In this document: in pieces, positions 37,648 through 45,262 of the stretch | Layout: each line of letters begins with the position of its first letter | How positions within the stretch are numbered: the stretch's first letter is position 1 | Assembly: GCA_041940305.1 (NCBI GenBank) | Contig: JBGTSJ010000033.1 | Span: forward strand, 1 to 51,472 | Reading direction: 5' to 3' | DNA: 51,472 nucleotides | From: JBGTSJ01 sp041940305 | GTDB lineage: Bacteria; Planctomycetota; Planctomycetia; Planctomycetales; Planctomycetaceae | Notes under the pieces: generated by a model | Told to the model about the DNA's origin: nothing | What the model saw: only the letters and a program-made list of their open reading frames with translations | Database searches by the model: none | Program-made: the position numbers and the translations under genes

Positions 37648-38109
37648 TTAGAACCGCGTGGGGACTGTGGTCATCGGCGGCGCCGGTGGAGGATTGTTCC
37701 CGGGGCGCGGCGAGTAATACGTCTCCGGCGTGGTGACCGGAGTCGGACCGGATTCGCTCGCCGGGGCCTGCATGTAAACCGGCTGCTGGAACGTGGGCAT
37801 GGCTTGCGAATCGCAGTTGCAGCCTCCACTCATCGGAGCGCCGTACGTCATCGGGGCCGTCGGAAACGAGTTGAACGACGGGGTCGAGCAGCCGCAATCG
37901 GAGGTCCAGGGGGCGCCGTGGTCACCGAAGTACGACGGCGATCCGCAGGAGTCGCAGCCGCAGGGATTGCAGCAGTCATCATCGTCCCAGTCGTCCCGAT
38001 CCACGCAATCGCGGAAGCGATCGTGGAAACAGCCGTGGCGGCGATGGCAGCAACCGGCGAGGGACGTTACGGCGCAAGCAATGAGGACGAGGTTCGTCAG
38101 CAGACGCAT
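37648..38109 (-). CDS. Cysteine- and proline-rich lipoprotein, hypothetical
   Basis: A 153-residue protein with a lipoprotein signal (LLTNLVLIACAVTSLAGC, the Cys being the lipidation site) and GGAG 6 bases before the ATG. The mature part is Cys/Asp-rich (DRDDWDDDDCCNPCGCDSCG), then Pro/Ser/Thr-rich (MQAPASESGPTPVTTPETYY). Cysteine spacing does not match a known metal-binding fold. Given the cysteine-rich planctomycete wall it could be an outer-membrane-anchored wall-associated protein (inference). A longer frame upstream to 38361 lacks a signal. Confidence 0.75.
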   Translation of the reverse strand: MRLLTNLVLIACAVTSLAGCCHRRHGCFHDRFRDCVDRDDWDDDDCCNPCGCDSCGSPSYFGDHGAPWTSDCGCSTPSFNSFPTAPMTYGAPMSGGCNCDSQAMPTFQQPVYMQAPASESGPTPVTTPETYYSPRPGNNPPPAPPMTTVPTRF

Positions 38110-38637
38110 GGGAGACTCCGGAGGGGGGAGAGTCGAGGGATTTGCCGCATTAGCGCAGAGGTGGCTGGCCACCCGCGCGGATGCTGACTCTCTGATCGGC
38201 CGACCGGTCTGGCGGACTTTAACGATTGCGAAAACTTTTCCGTTTGCACCGATTTTTCGGCCGCATCGCGCGCCACTCCGCCCATCGGCCGATTCTGCCG
38301 CTGCCTGTGCAGAGTGAACGGAAGCCGTGCCGCGGAAAGTGCTTGCTTTGCCTGCCCTCACTCATAAAATGGGATCCCAGGGGCGGAACTCGCACAGACC
38401 TCAAGGATGGCCGGCCGCACGATTACGCGCCCCGACAATTCCTACCCTCGGCACGTCTTGACTTTGGGGACGCACCTTCAGGACGGCGGCGGATTCGGCC
38501 GATTTTCGACCTGTCGGCCCGCGCAAAGCTGAGGGAACACAACACGAATACCATCCGGTCCAATTGCGCCGCCGGGCTCGCGAGCCGGAGCGTGATTGAG
38601 CGCCATTCCGGGACGTCCGTTCGGAGCCATCTGCATC
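38110..38637. other. Divergent intergenic region of 528 bases
   Basis: It separates the lipoprotein (minus) from the HTH protein (plus). A 148-residue frame crosses it but has no recognisable content. AT-rich sequence around 38219-38258 may hold the lipoprotein promoter. A better plus-strand promoter candidate is at 38343-38370, leaving a long leader of about 260 bases with no recognised riboswitch. Confidence 0.4.
38343..38370 (+). promoter_or_regulatory. Candidate promoter for the HTH membrane protein
   Basis: TTGCTT (38343-38348), a 16-base spacer and TAAAAT (38365-38370) form a fair sigma-70 match in a GC-rich setting. Confidence 0.35.
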
Positions 38638-39957
38638 ATGTCATCCACTCCCAAGAAGTACCTCAGCCTTGAGGAAGCCGCCAAGCGGCTCAGCGTTTCG
38701 ACGGACCAGCTGATCCGCATGCGCGAGAACCAGGAGATCCGCGGATTCGCCGACCGCGGAACATGGAAGTTCCGGGTGGAGGATGTGGACGAGGTGGCCC
38801 GCACCCGCCAGGCGGACTCCTCTCCCGATGTGCCGCTGATGGACGACTCCGGGCCGATGGTTGTCGGGGACGACATGTCGGACGCCGGTTCATCAACGAT
38901 CCTCGCCGACCTTCCGCAGGGCGCCGACGTCGGAGAGCAGCCGACCGTCATCCGCAAAGGTTCCGACATCATTCAGAAGGGCTCCGCCGAGCGGCATCCC
39001 TCCGACAGCGACGTCAAGCTGCTGGGATCGGACTCAGACAGCGACATTACGCTCGCTCCGGCCGATCCCGGCGGCAGCGACAGCGACGTGAAGCTCGTCC
39101 CCGAGCCGGCCGCCGAGGGAAGCGACAGCGACGTGCAGCTGATCGATCCCAGTGACGCGGAGGACTCGAGCGACAGCGACGTGGCCCTCATCGGGTCCGG
39201 CGACTCCACCGTCGCGCTTGACCTCGCGCCCGATGACAGCGAACAGGCATCGGTCCTCTCCGACGATATCGGCCTGGCGCTCGAAACCGGCAGCTCGCTC
39301 ACGCTCGCGGCCGACAGCGGCATCTCCCTGGAAGCCGACGAAGGGATCACCCTCGATACCGGCGCCGACAGCGGCATCTCGCTCGAGTCCATCGGCGACA
39401 GCGGCATCTCGCTGGAGGACAGCGACGAGTTCCAGGGCACCGTGCCCATGATGAACGCCATGCCGGAAGTAGAGAGCGTCGAAGAAACGAAGTTCGAGAT
39501 CCCGGTGAGCGACGACAGCTCGTTCGATCTCGGCATGGATGACTCCGACGCGGAAACCGGCGTGCTGAACTTGGAGGACTCAGGCGAAGCCGCCCTCGAC
39601 GACGCCGTCTTCGACCTGGACGAGGACACCGGCGAGGAAGTCGACGAGCTCGAAGTCGCCCCGGAGATCCTCGGCGAAGACGACGAGCTGGAAGATCTCG
39701 ACATCTTCGACGCGGACGATGAGGGGATCTTCGAGGAGTCCGGCGCCAGCCAGGAGTTCGCCGCGCCGGTCGGTGGACGGGCGATGGTCATCGAGCAGGA
39801 GTGGGGAGGCGGAACCGTTGCAGGGCTCGCCGTTTCCTGCGTACTGATGGTGGTCGCCACAGTCGTCTCGTTCGACCTCGTCCGCTCGATGTGGCAGATG
39901 AGCGACGCGACGCCCGTGACCAACGCTCTCCTCAGCGCACTGGGCGGCGGCGGCTGA
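38638..39957 (+). CDS. Membrane-anchored protein with MerR/excisionase-type helix-turn-helix and acidic repeats
   Basis: A 439-residue protein of unusual layout. Residues ~8-58 form an excisionase/MerR-like HTH (YLSLEEAAKRLSVSTDQLIR, ending GTWKFRVEDVDEVART). A long, very acidic linker (~60-385) follows, with at least five S-D-S-D-V/I-x-L motifs (SDSDVKLL, SDSDITLA, SDSDVKLV, SDSDVQLI, SDSDVALI), then three DSGISLE repeats and EDDELEDLDIFDADDEG. One membrane segment (~394-415, TVAGLAVSCVLMVVATVVSF) lies near the C-terminus. The HTH would be cytoplasmic. Membrane-tethered DNA binding is possible, or the HTH may bind protein. Similar proteins are common in planctomycetes and uncharacterised. 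It converges on spoVG. Confidence 0.85.
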   Translation: MSSTPKKYLSLEEAAKRLSVSTDQLIRMRENQEIRGFADRGTWKFRVEDVDEVARTRQADSSPDVPLMDDSGPMVVGDDMSDAGSSTILADLPQGADVGEQPTVIRKGSDIIQKGSAERHPSDSDVKLLGSDSDSDITLAPADPGGSDSDVKLVPEPAAEGSDSDVQLIDPSDAEDSSDSDVALIGSGDSTVALDLAPDDSEQASVLSDDIGLALETGSSLTLAADSGISLEADEGITLDTGADSGISLESIGDSGISLEDSDEFQGTVPMMNAMPEVESVEETKFEIPVSDDSSFDLGMDDSDAETGVLNLEDSGEAALDDAVFDLDEDTGEEVDELEVAPEILGEDDELEDLDIFDADDEGIFEESGASQEFAAPVGGRAMVIEQEWGGGTVAGLAVSCVLMVVATVVSFDLVRSMWQMSDATPVTNALLSALGGGG

Positions 39958-40019
39958 TCAACGGGTCTCAGCACGCCGACGGTCGAAGTCGACGGCCGGC
40001 GGCGGTTGCTGCACGAAGA

Positions 40020-40625
40020 TCAGAGAATCCCCTCGCCGAAGGCCTCGTTGCCATCCGCAGCAGCGCTCTCTCCCGCAGCCGGCCGGGATGTCGAGCGATG
40101 GTGCGGACCTCCCTGCGCCGCGGCTGGTTCGATGCGCCGCTGGGTGTCGCCGCGCGTCTCCTCGCGGATCACGGTCGACTCCGCCCACTCTTCGCGTGGA
40201 TCGTATTCGTCCTCTGCGAAATCGTCGTACCGGCAGACGTAGCCGGGCTGTCGCGCCAGCACCTGCTCCTGCGCGAACGCCTGCAGGACCTTCTCCTGAA
40301 TCATCTCGCGGCACTGCGAGTTGATGGGATGCGCGATGTCGGCATACAGCTTGGAACGGCCGTCCTGACTGCGCGCGGCGCGCGATTCCGGCAGCTTCAC
40401 TCCGCACTGGCTGCAGTACACCGCACGCAGGCAATTCTTCCCCGAGCAGCGGGGGCAACGGTCCGTTAGCTTGCGGCTGGGCATTGCCACGAACGGCCCC
40501 TTGGTGCCATTAATGATCTTCAGGTCCCGGATGACGAAGCAGCCGTCGAGCGTGATGGAACAGAAAGCCTGCAACCGCTCCTGGGACTCGTCCATCAACT
40601 TGATGCGGACTTCAGTGATCTGCAC
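40020..40625 (-). CDS. spoVG: SpoVG family RNA/DNA-binding protein with inserted zinc ribbon
   Basis: A 201-residue protein starting at GTG 40625, with GGAGGA 7 bases upstream. The N-terminal half matches SpoVG: MQITEVRIKLMDESQERLQA, FCSITLDGCFVIRDLKIING, GPFVAMPSRKL, then YADIAHPINSQCREMIQEKV. Ordinary SpoVG is about 90-100 residues and runs straight from the VAMPS segment to the DIAHPIN segment. Here about 40 residues intervene, with C-P-R-C-x8-Y-C-S-Q-C-G, a zinc ribbon. The C-terminus adds about 80 acidic, then low-complexity residues. SpoVG is a site-specific nucleic-acid-binding regulator in Firmicutes. It lies 152 bases downstream of ispE on the same strand, an order known from Bacillus. 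Confidence 0.88.
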   Translation of the reverse strand: MQITEVRIKLMDESQERLQAFCSITLDGCFVIRDLKIINGTKGPFVAMPSRKLTDRCPRCSGKNCLRAVYCSQCGVKLPESRAARSQDGRSKLYADIAHPINSQCREMIQEKVLQAFAQEQVLARQPGYVCRYDDFAEDEYDPREEWAESTVIREETRGDTQRRIEPAAAQGGPHHRSTSRPAAGESAAADGNEAFGEGIL

Positions 40626-40777
40626 GGCTGAGTCCTCCCTGCTATCCTGGTCGCGCGGTCCTGCGCTAGGCGGGTTCTCGCCGAAGGCAGCGCCGCCGCT
40701 CGCACAGACTCAGCACCCGCGGCGCATGCACCGCTTCGTTGAGCCATCGCTCTCGTTCGACGCCGCCCCGGCTCTCA

Positions 40778-41665
40778 TTACACCGATGTCGCCACGATCC
40801 AGGCCCGCATTCCTGTTCGCGCCCGCAATCGTCCGGCAATGGACTTTGCCTGCGGTCGCGATCCGCACATCCCAAAACAGACACTCCCGCTGCCCGTCAT
40901 GGCCGCCCCGAGGAGCGGCAGGCGCGACAGTGTCTGCATCGTCTCATCGATCTCAGAGTTGCATTCGATCGCCGGCGCCTGCAGCGCGTTGTGCAGCTGC
41001 CGCCCGGCCGTCTGTGGATGACCTGCCCGCAGGCTCGCCAGCAGTCGTTCGAGTTCCGGCGCAGCAGGCGCAGGCCGCCACGCGCGAAACACGTCCGCCG
41101 TCGACAGCCCCGTCCGCGGTCGAAGAAGCACAAAATGCAGCGGCGCGCCGAGCAGCGCCGGCTCCACCCGCTCCCCGCGCCCGCGGCAGACCGCCAGCGG
41201 ATGCGAGTCGAGAAAGAAGTTCACGTCGCTCCCCAGCTCGGCGGCCAGTTGATGCAGCTTCTCCTGCGAGAGATTCAGCTTCCAGAACCCGTTCAGGCCC
41301 ACGAGCGCGGCCGCCGCATCGCTCGACCCGCCCCCCAGTCCCGACTGCAACGGGATCCGCTTCTCAAGTTCAATACTGACCCCCTGATCGCAGCCGGCTT
41401 CCGCCGCAAGCCGCGATGCGGCGCGGAGGACGAGGTTATCGGGGCCGCTTGAGAGGTCTGCGCAGCCGGCTTCGGCAGACCGCACTTGAAGACCGATGCC
41501 CTTGGCTCGCGGCGAGAACCGCAGCGTATCGAACAGCCCGATGGAGACCATCAGGGTTTCGAGTTCGTGATAACCGTCCGGCCGCTTCCCGCGTACGTCG
41601 AGGAACAGGTTGAGCTTCGCGGGGGTATCAACGACCAGGGACGGACCCTGGCAGCGGAAGCGCAT
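40778..41665 (-). CDS. ispE: 4-diphosphocytidyl-2-C-methyl-D-erythritol kinase
   Basis: A 295-residue GHMP kinase of the MEP isoprenoid pathway that phosphorylates CDP-methylerythritol. Family features are VDTPAKLNLFLDVRGKRPDG with YHELETLMVSI, the ATP loop IPLQSGLGGGSSDAAAAL, LAAELGSDVNFFLDSHPLAV (catalytic Asp), and the C-terminal LLGAAMTGSGSVCFGMCG. The ATG at 41665 (MRFRCQGPSLVV) is preferred; the frame is open further to 41785. It is the first gene of a probable ispE-spoVG transcript and is divergent from the cytochrome protein gene. Confidence 0.95.
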   Translation of the reverse strand: MRFRCQGPSLVVDTPAKLNLFLDVRGKRPDGYHELETLMVSIGLFDTLRFSPRAKGIGLQVRSAEAGCADLSSGPDNLVLRAASRLAAEAGCDQGVSIELEKRIPLQSGLGGGSSDAAAALVGLNGFWKLNLSQEKLHQLAAELGSDVNFFLDSHPLAVCRGRGERVEPALLGAPLHFVLLRPRTGLSTADVFRAWRPAPAAPELERLLASLRAGHPQTAGRQLHNALQAPAIECNSEIDETMQTLSRLPLLGAAMTGSGSVCFGMCGSRPQAKSIAGRLRARTGMRAWIVATSV

Positions 41666-41875
41666 CCGTGTCACATCCTGTGAGTAGGCTCGTTGCGGTG
41701 TGCAACACGCAATGCTCCAGCGCGAGAGGTAAGGCCGACCGGCATTCGCATCAGACGCGATGCATGCGTGGACAGAACCTTCCATCGCAGACTAGGATGC
41801 ATCGTCGCCCATGTTACGACAGCCGATCCTGCTGTCAATACGGCTTCTCGCTCCGACCGACTCCGCGTGTCGTTC

Positions 41876-44800
41876 ATGCGCTTCCTTCCACGCCGCGGCC
41901 CTGTGGCCCTGCTGATCTGCGGACTCTCCATCTTCGTCGCGCGGGACATCTCCGCAGCGGATCCCCCGTCCGCTGACGAGCATTTCGAATCCAGCGTCGC
42001 ACCGCTGCTCGCGACGCGGTGTCTCTCCTGTCACGCCGGACCGGAGCCCGAGGCCGGACTCAATCTCTCCGCACTCGAACCGGCACTGCACGGGGGCGAC
42101 AGCGGCCCGGCACTCGCACCCGGAAGTCCGCAGGACAGCCTCATCTGGCAGCGGATCGACAGCGGAGAGATGCCGCCGGACGATCCGCTGACCGAGCATG
42201 AACGCACGCTGCTCAAGGAGTGGATCGCCGCCGGTGCTCCCTGGACCCTGGACCGCATCGATCCCCTGCGCTACACCAGCGACCATCGCGCCGGCTACGA
42301 CTGGTGGAGCCTGCAGCCGATCGTTCGGCCGACAGTCCCCATACTCGAATCGGCCGAGTTGAATGCCTGGGCTCGCAATGAGATCGATGCGTTCGTCGCA
42401 GCCGGTCTGGCGAAGAACGGCCTGGCTCCTTCTCCCGATGCCGACCCGCGAACCCTCCTCCGGCGAGTCTCGTTCGATCTTCTCGGCCTTCCTCCCGGCT
42501 ACGACGAAGTGCAGCGTTTCGCAGAGAACCCCTCGGACGCCAAGTACAGCGCCCTCGTCGATCGGATGCTCGCGTCCCAGCACTACGGCGAGCGCTGGGC
42601 CCGGCACTGGCTCGATGTCGTCCGCTACGGCGAAAGCCAGGGCTTCGAGCGCGACAAGCTCCGTCCCAACTCCTGGTGGTACCGCGACTGGGTCATCGAC
42701 GCATTCAATCGCGACCTCCCGTACGACGAGTTCGCCCGGCTGCAACTGGCCGGCGACGTGCTGCGACCCGGCGACGCCGATGCGCTGATCGCGACCGGCT
42801 TCCTGGTGGCGGGCCCCTTCGATGAAGTCGGCCAGAATCAGCAGAGCGCCGCGATGAAGGCCGTCGTCCGGCAGGACGAACTCGAAGACATCGTCGGCGT
42901 CGTCGGCCAGACGTTCCTCGGCCTGACGGTCAACTGCGCCCGCTGTCACGATCACAAATTCGATCCCGTCTCACAGACAGAGTACTACCAGTTTGTCTCG
43001 GCTCTGTCCGGCGTCCGGCACGGCGAGCGGCCGTTCACCGCAGACGACACCGCGGCGCAGCTCGCGACTCTCACTGCCAGGCGAGACGCTCTGAAATCAC
43101 GAATCGCCGACATGGAATCCGAGGCGCGCTCGGCCGTGCTGGCGGATCGGCAGACGTCGACCACGGAAGTTTCCGCGCCGCAGCCGATTGCACGCTGGAC
43201 GTTCGACTCCGACCTCCGTGATGAGATCGGCTCACTTCATGCCGAGCTCCGCGGCGGAGCGGAATTGAAAGACGGTGCGCTGGTTGTGAACGGAACAACG
43301 TCCTTCGCCGCGACAGCCCCGCTCGACCGGTCCCTCACCGAGAAGACGCTCGAGGCCTGGGTCCGCCTGGACAATCTCGAACAGCGCGGCGGCGGAGTGA
43401 TCAGCCTCCAGACCACCGACGGCAATCGCTTCGACGCCATCGTCTTCGGCGAACGCGAACCCGGCCAGTGGATGGCCGGCAGCGAAGGATTCGTCCGCAC
43501 GCAGAGCTTTGCTGCACCGGTCGAAACGGAGGCCGCTGAACGCATCGTGCATGTCGCCATCGTCTATGACGCCGACGGCGACATCACCGCCTACCGTGAT
43601 GGGCTCGCGTACGGCAATTCCTACCGCAGCCAGGGTCCGGCCACTTTCAAAGCCGGTTCCGCTCAGGTTGTGTTCGGCCTCCGGCACGGCGTGGAGGCCG
43701 GCGGCAATCGCATGCTCGCCGCCGCGATCGATCAGGCGCACCTCTACGACCGGGCGCTGACTCCCGAAGAAATCGCAGCGTCGGCCGGCCGCCGTGACTA
43801 CGTCGCGCCGGCCGAGATTGCGGCGCGGTTCACAGCCGAGCAGCGGGCGGAGCACGAGTCGGCGCGAACCGAAATCGAGCGGCTGCAGCAGCGCATTGAT
43901 CTGCTGCAGGACACCCGCACCTATGCAGTCGTGCCGCGCGAGCCCGACGTCACACACCTCCTGCTGCGCGGCAACACCACCAGCCCGGCCGATATCGTCG
44001 AGCCGGACGGCATCGCTGCGGTGACCGGCCCTCCGGCGGACTTCGATCTGCCGCCCGACGCCCCCGAAGCCGAGCGCCGCCGCAGACTGGCCGCTTGGAT
44101 CACCGATCCCTCCAACCCGTTGTTCGCACGGGTCATCGTCAATCGGGTGTGGCAGTATCACTTCGGAAGCGGACTGATCGAATCCCCCAACGACTTCGGC
44201 TTCAACGGCGGCCACCCCTCCCATCCGGAACTGCTCGACTGGCTCGCCGCCGACTTGATTGATCACGGCTGGAGCCTCAAGCATTTGCATCGCCGCATTC
44301 TCACGTCGTCCACCTATCGCCAGTCATCCCGCTGGCGGGAAGAGTGCGCCGCCGTGGACGCGAACAACCGCCTGCTGTGGCGGAAGGACCCGCTGCGACT
44401 GGAGGCCGAGGTGCTGCGGGATGCCATCCTCACCGTTTCCGGCCAGCTCAACCGCGAAGTCGGAGGCCCCCCCTACGCCGACTACGAGACGTTTACGCAC
44501 AACTCGCAGTTCTACTCGATGATCGACCCGGTCGGCTCCGAGTTCAATCGGCGCACCATTTACCGCACGTGGCTGCGATCGGGCCGCAGCTCCATGCTGG
44601 ACGCCTTCGATTGCCCCGATCCCTCAACAACAACCCCCCGCCGGGCCGTCACGGTAACGCCCATCCAGTCGCTGGCGCTGCTCAACAACTCGTTCGTCCT
44701 CCGCATGGCGGATGCCATGGCGTCGCGCATCACGTCAGACGCCGGCAGCGACACCACGGCGCAAGTGGCCGAAGTCTGCCGGCTGGCGTATTCGCGTGCT

Positions 44801-44908
44801 CCAGACAGCCAGGAGTCGGCTGTGCTGGCCAGCTTCGTTGACGAGCATGGACTCGCCGCCCTCTGTCGAGTGGTCCTCAACAGCAACGAATTCCTCTACG
44901 TCGAGTGA
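41876..44908 (+). CDS. Planctomycete cytochrome C / DUF1549 / LamG / DUF1553 (PSCyt1-PSCyt2-PSD1) protein
   Basis: A 1010-residue exported protein (signal MRFLPRRGPVALLICGLSIF, then VARDISA-ADP). PSCyt1 (~40-115) has a c-type heme motif CLSCH and GEMPPDDPLTEHERTLLKEW. PSCyt2/DUF1549 (~150-370) has RRVSFDLLGLPP, GERWARHWLDVVRYGES and a second CxxCH-type motif CARCHDHKFDP. A concanavalin-like LamG domain (~436-630) and a short coiled coil follow, then PSD1/DUF1553 (~734-1005: NPLFARVIVNRVWQYHFGSG, FGFNGGHPSHPELLDWLA, SLKHLHRRILTSSTYRQSS). These proteins are planctomycete hallmarks, often linked to polysaccharide use. The usual DUF1501 partner does not follow. No SD precedes the chosen start, and the frame is open to 41693. 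Confidence 0.92.
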   Translation: MRFLPRRGPVALLICGLSIFVARDISAADPPSADEHFESSVAPLLATRCLSCHAGPEPEAGLNLSALEPALHGGDSGPALAPGSPQDSLIWQRIDSGEMPPDDPLTEHERTLLKEWIAAGAPWTLDRIDPLRYTSDHRAGYDWWSLQPIVRPTVPILESAELNAWARNEIDAFVAAGLAKNGLAPSPDADPRTLLRRVSFDLLGLPPGYDEVQRFAENPSDAKYSALVDRMLASQHYGERWARHWLDVVRYGESQGFERDKLRPNSWWYRDWVIDAFNRDLPYDEFARLQLAGDVLRPGDADALIATGFLVAGPFDEVGQNQQSAAMKAVVRQDELEDIVGVVGQTFLGLTVNCARCHDHKFDPVSQTEYYQFVSALSGVRHGERPFTADDTAAQLATLTARRDALKSRIADMESEARSAVLADRQTSTTEVSAPQPIARWTFDSDLRDEIGSLHAELRGGAELKDGALVVNGTTSFAATAPLDRSLTEKTLEAWVRLDNLEQRGGGVISLQTTDGNRFDAIVFGEREPGQWMAGSEGFVRTQSFAAPVETEAAERIVHVAIVYDADGDITAYRDGLAYGNSYRSQGPATFKAGSAQVVFGLRHGVEAGGNRMLAAAIDQAHLYDRALTPEEIAASAGRRDYVAPAEIAARFTAEQRAEHESARTEIERLQQRIDLLQDTRTYAVVPREPDVTHLLLRGNTTSPADIVEPDGIAAVTGPPADFDLPPDAPEAERRRRLAAWITDPSNPLFARVIVNRVWQYHFGSGLIESPNDFGFNGGHPSHPELLDWLAADLIDHGWSLKHLHRRILTSSTYRQSSRWREECAAVDANNRLLWRKDPLRLEAEVLRDAILTVSGQLNREVGGPPYADYETFTHNSQFYSMIDPVGSEFNRRTIYRTWLRSGRSSMLDAFDCPDPSTTTPRRAVTVTPIQSLALLNNSFVLRMADAMASRITSDAGSDTTAQVAEVCRLAYSRAPDSQESAVLASFVDEHGLAALCRVVLNSNEFLYVE

Positions 44909-45262
44909 CGTCACCGCCCCCGCGGCCGCGTCACACGACATCGAGTTGAAGACTGGGGTCCTCGCGTTCTGCGAGTGACCGCGCCCCCCTGAATCGCGCG
45001 GTCCAATACCGGCGCCGTCTCAATGCCCTGCCCACGGACGTTCTCTCCCTGAGTTGCTGACGTCACATCCGGCACGACTGATAAAACCGCTTCCACCCTT
45101 CAAGTTTGCCCAGTCTCCCAGCCGATGAACTGACTGGACGCCATGCGCTGGCGCGGGGAGGCGGTACGGAGGCTGTCGACGTCCGCCGGCAACAAACTGC
45201 GACGATCAGAAACGGGTGCGGCAGCCCAGCTGCCCGTCCGGTTCTGCAAGACAGGACCTCTG
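44909..45262. other. Gene-free stretch of 354 bases upstream of the TolC-like gene
   Basis: No coding frame recognised. TTGCTG (45054-45059) and GATAAA (45080-45085) are promoter-like but their 20-base spacing is too long for a firm call. Confidence 0.3.

Noticed and set aside
38226..38672. A 148-residue plus-strand frame in the lipoprotein-HTH intergenic region
   Set aside because: No SD, no recognisable domain, and it overlaps the start of the well-supported HTH gene in another frame.
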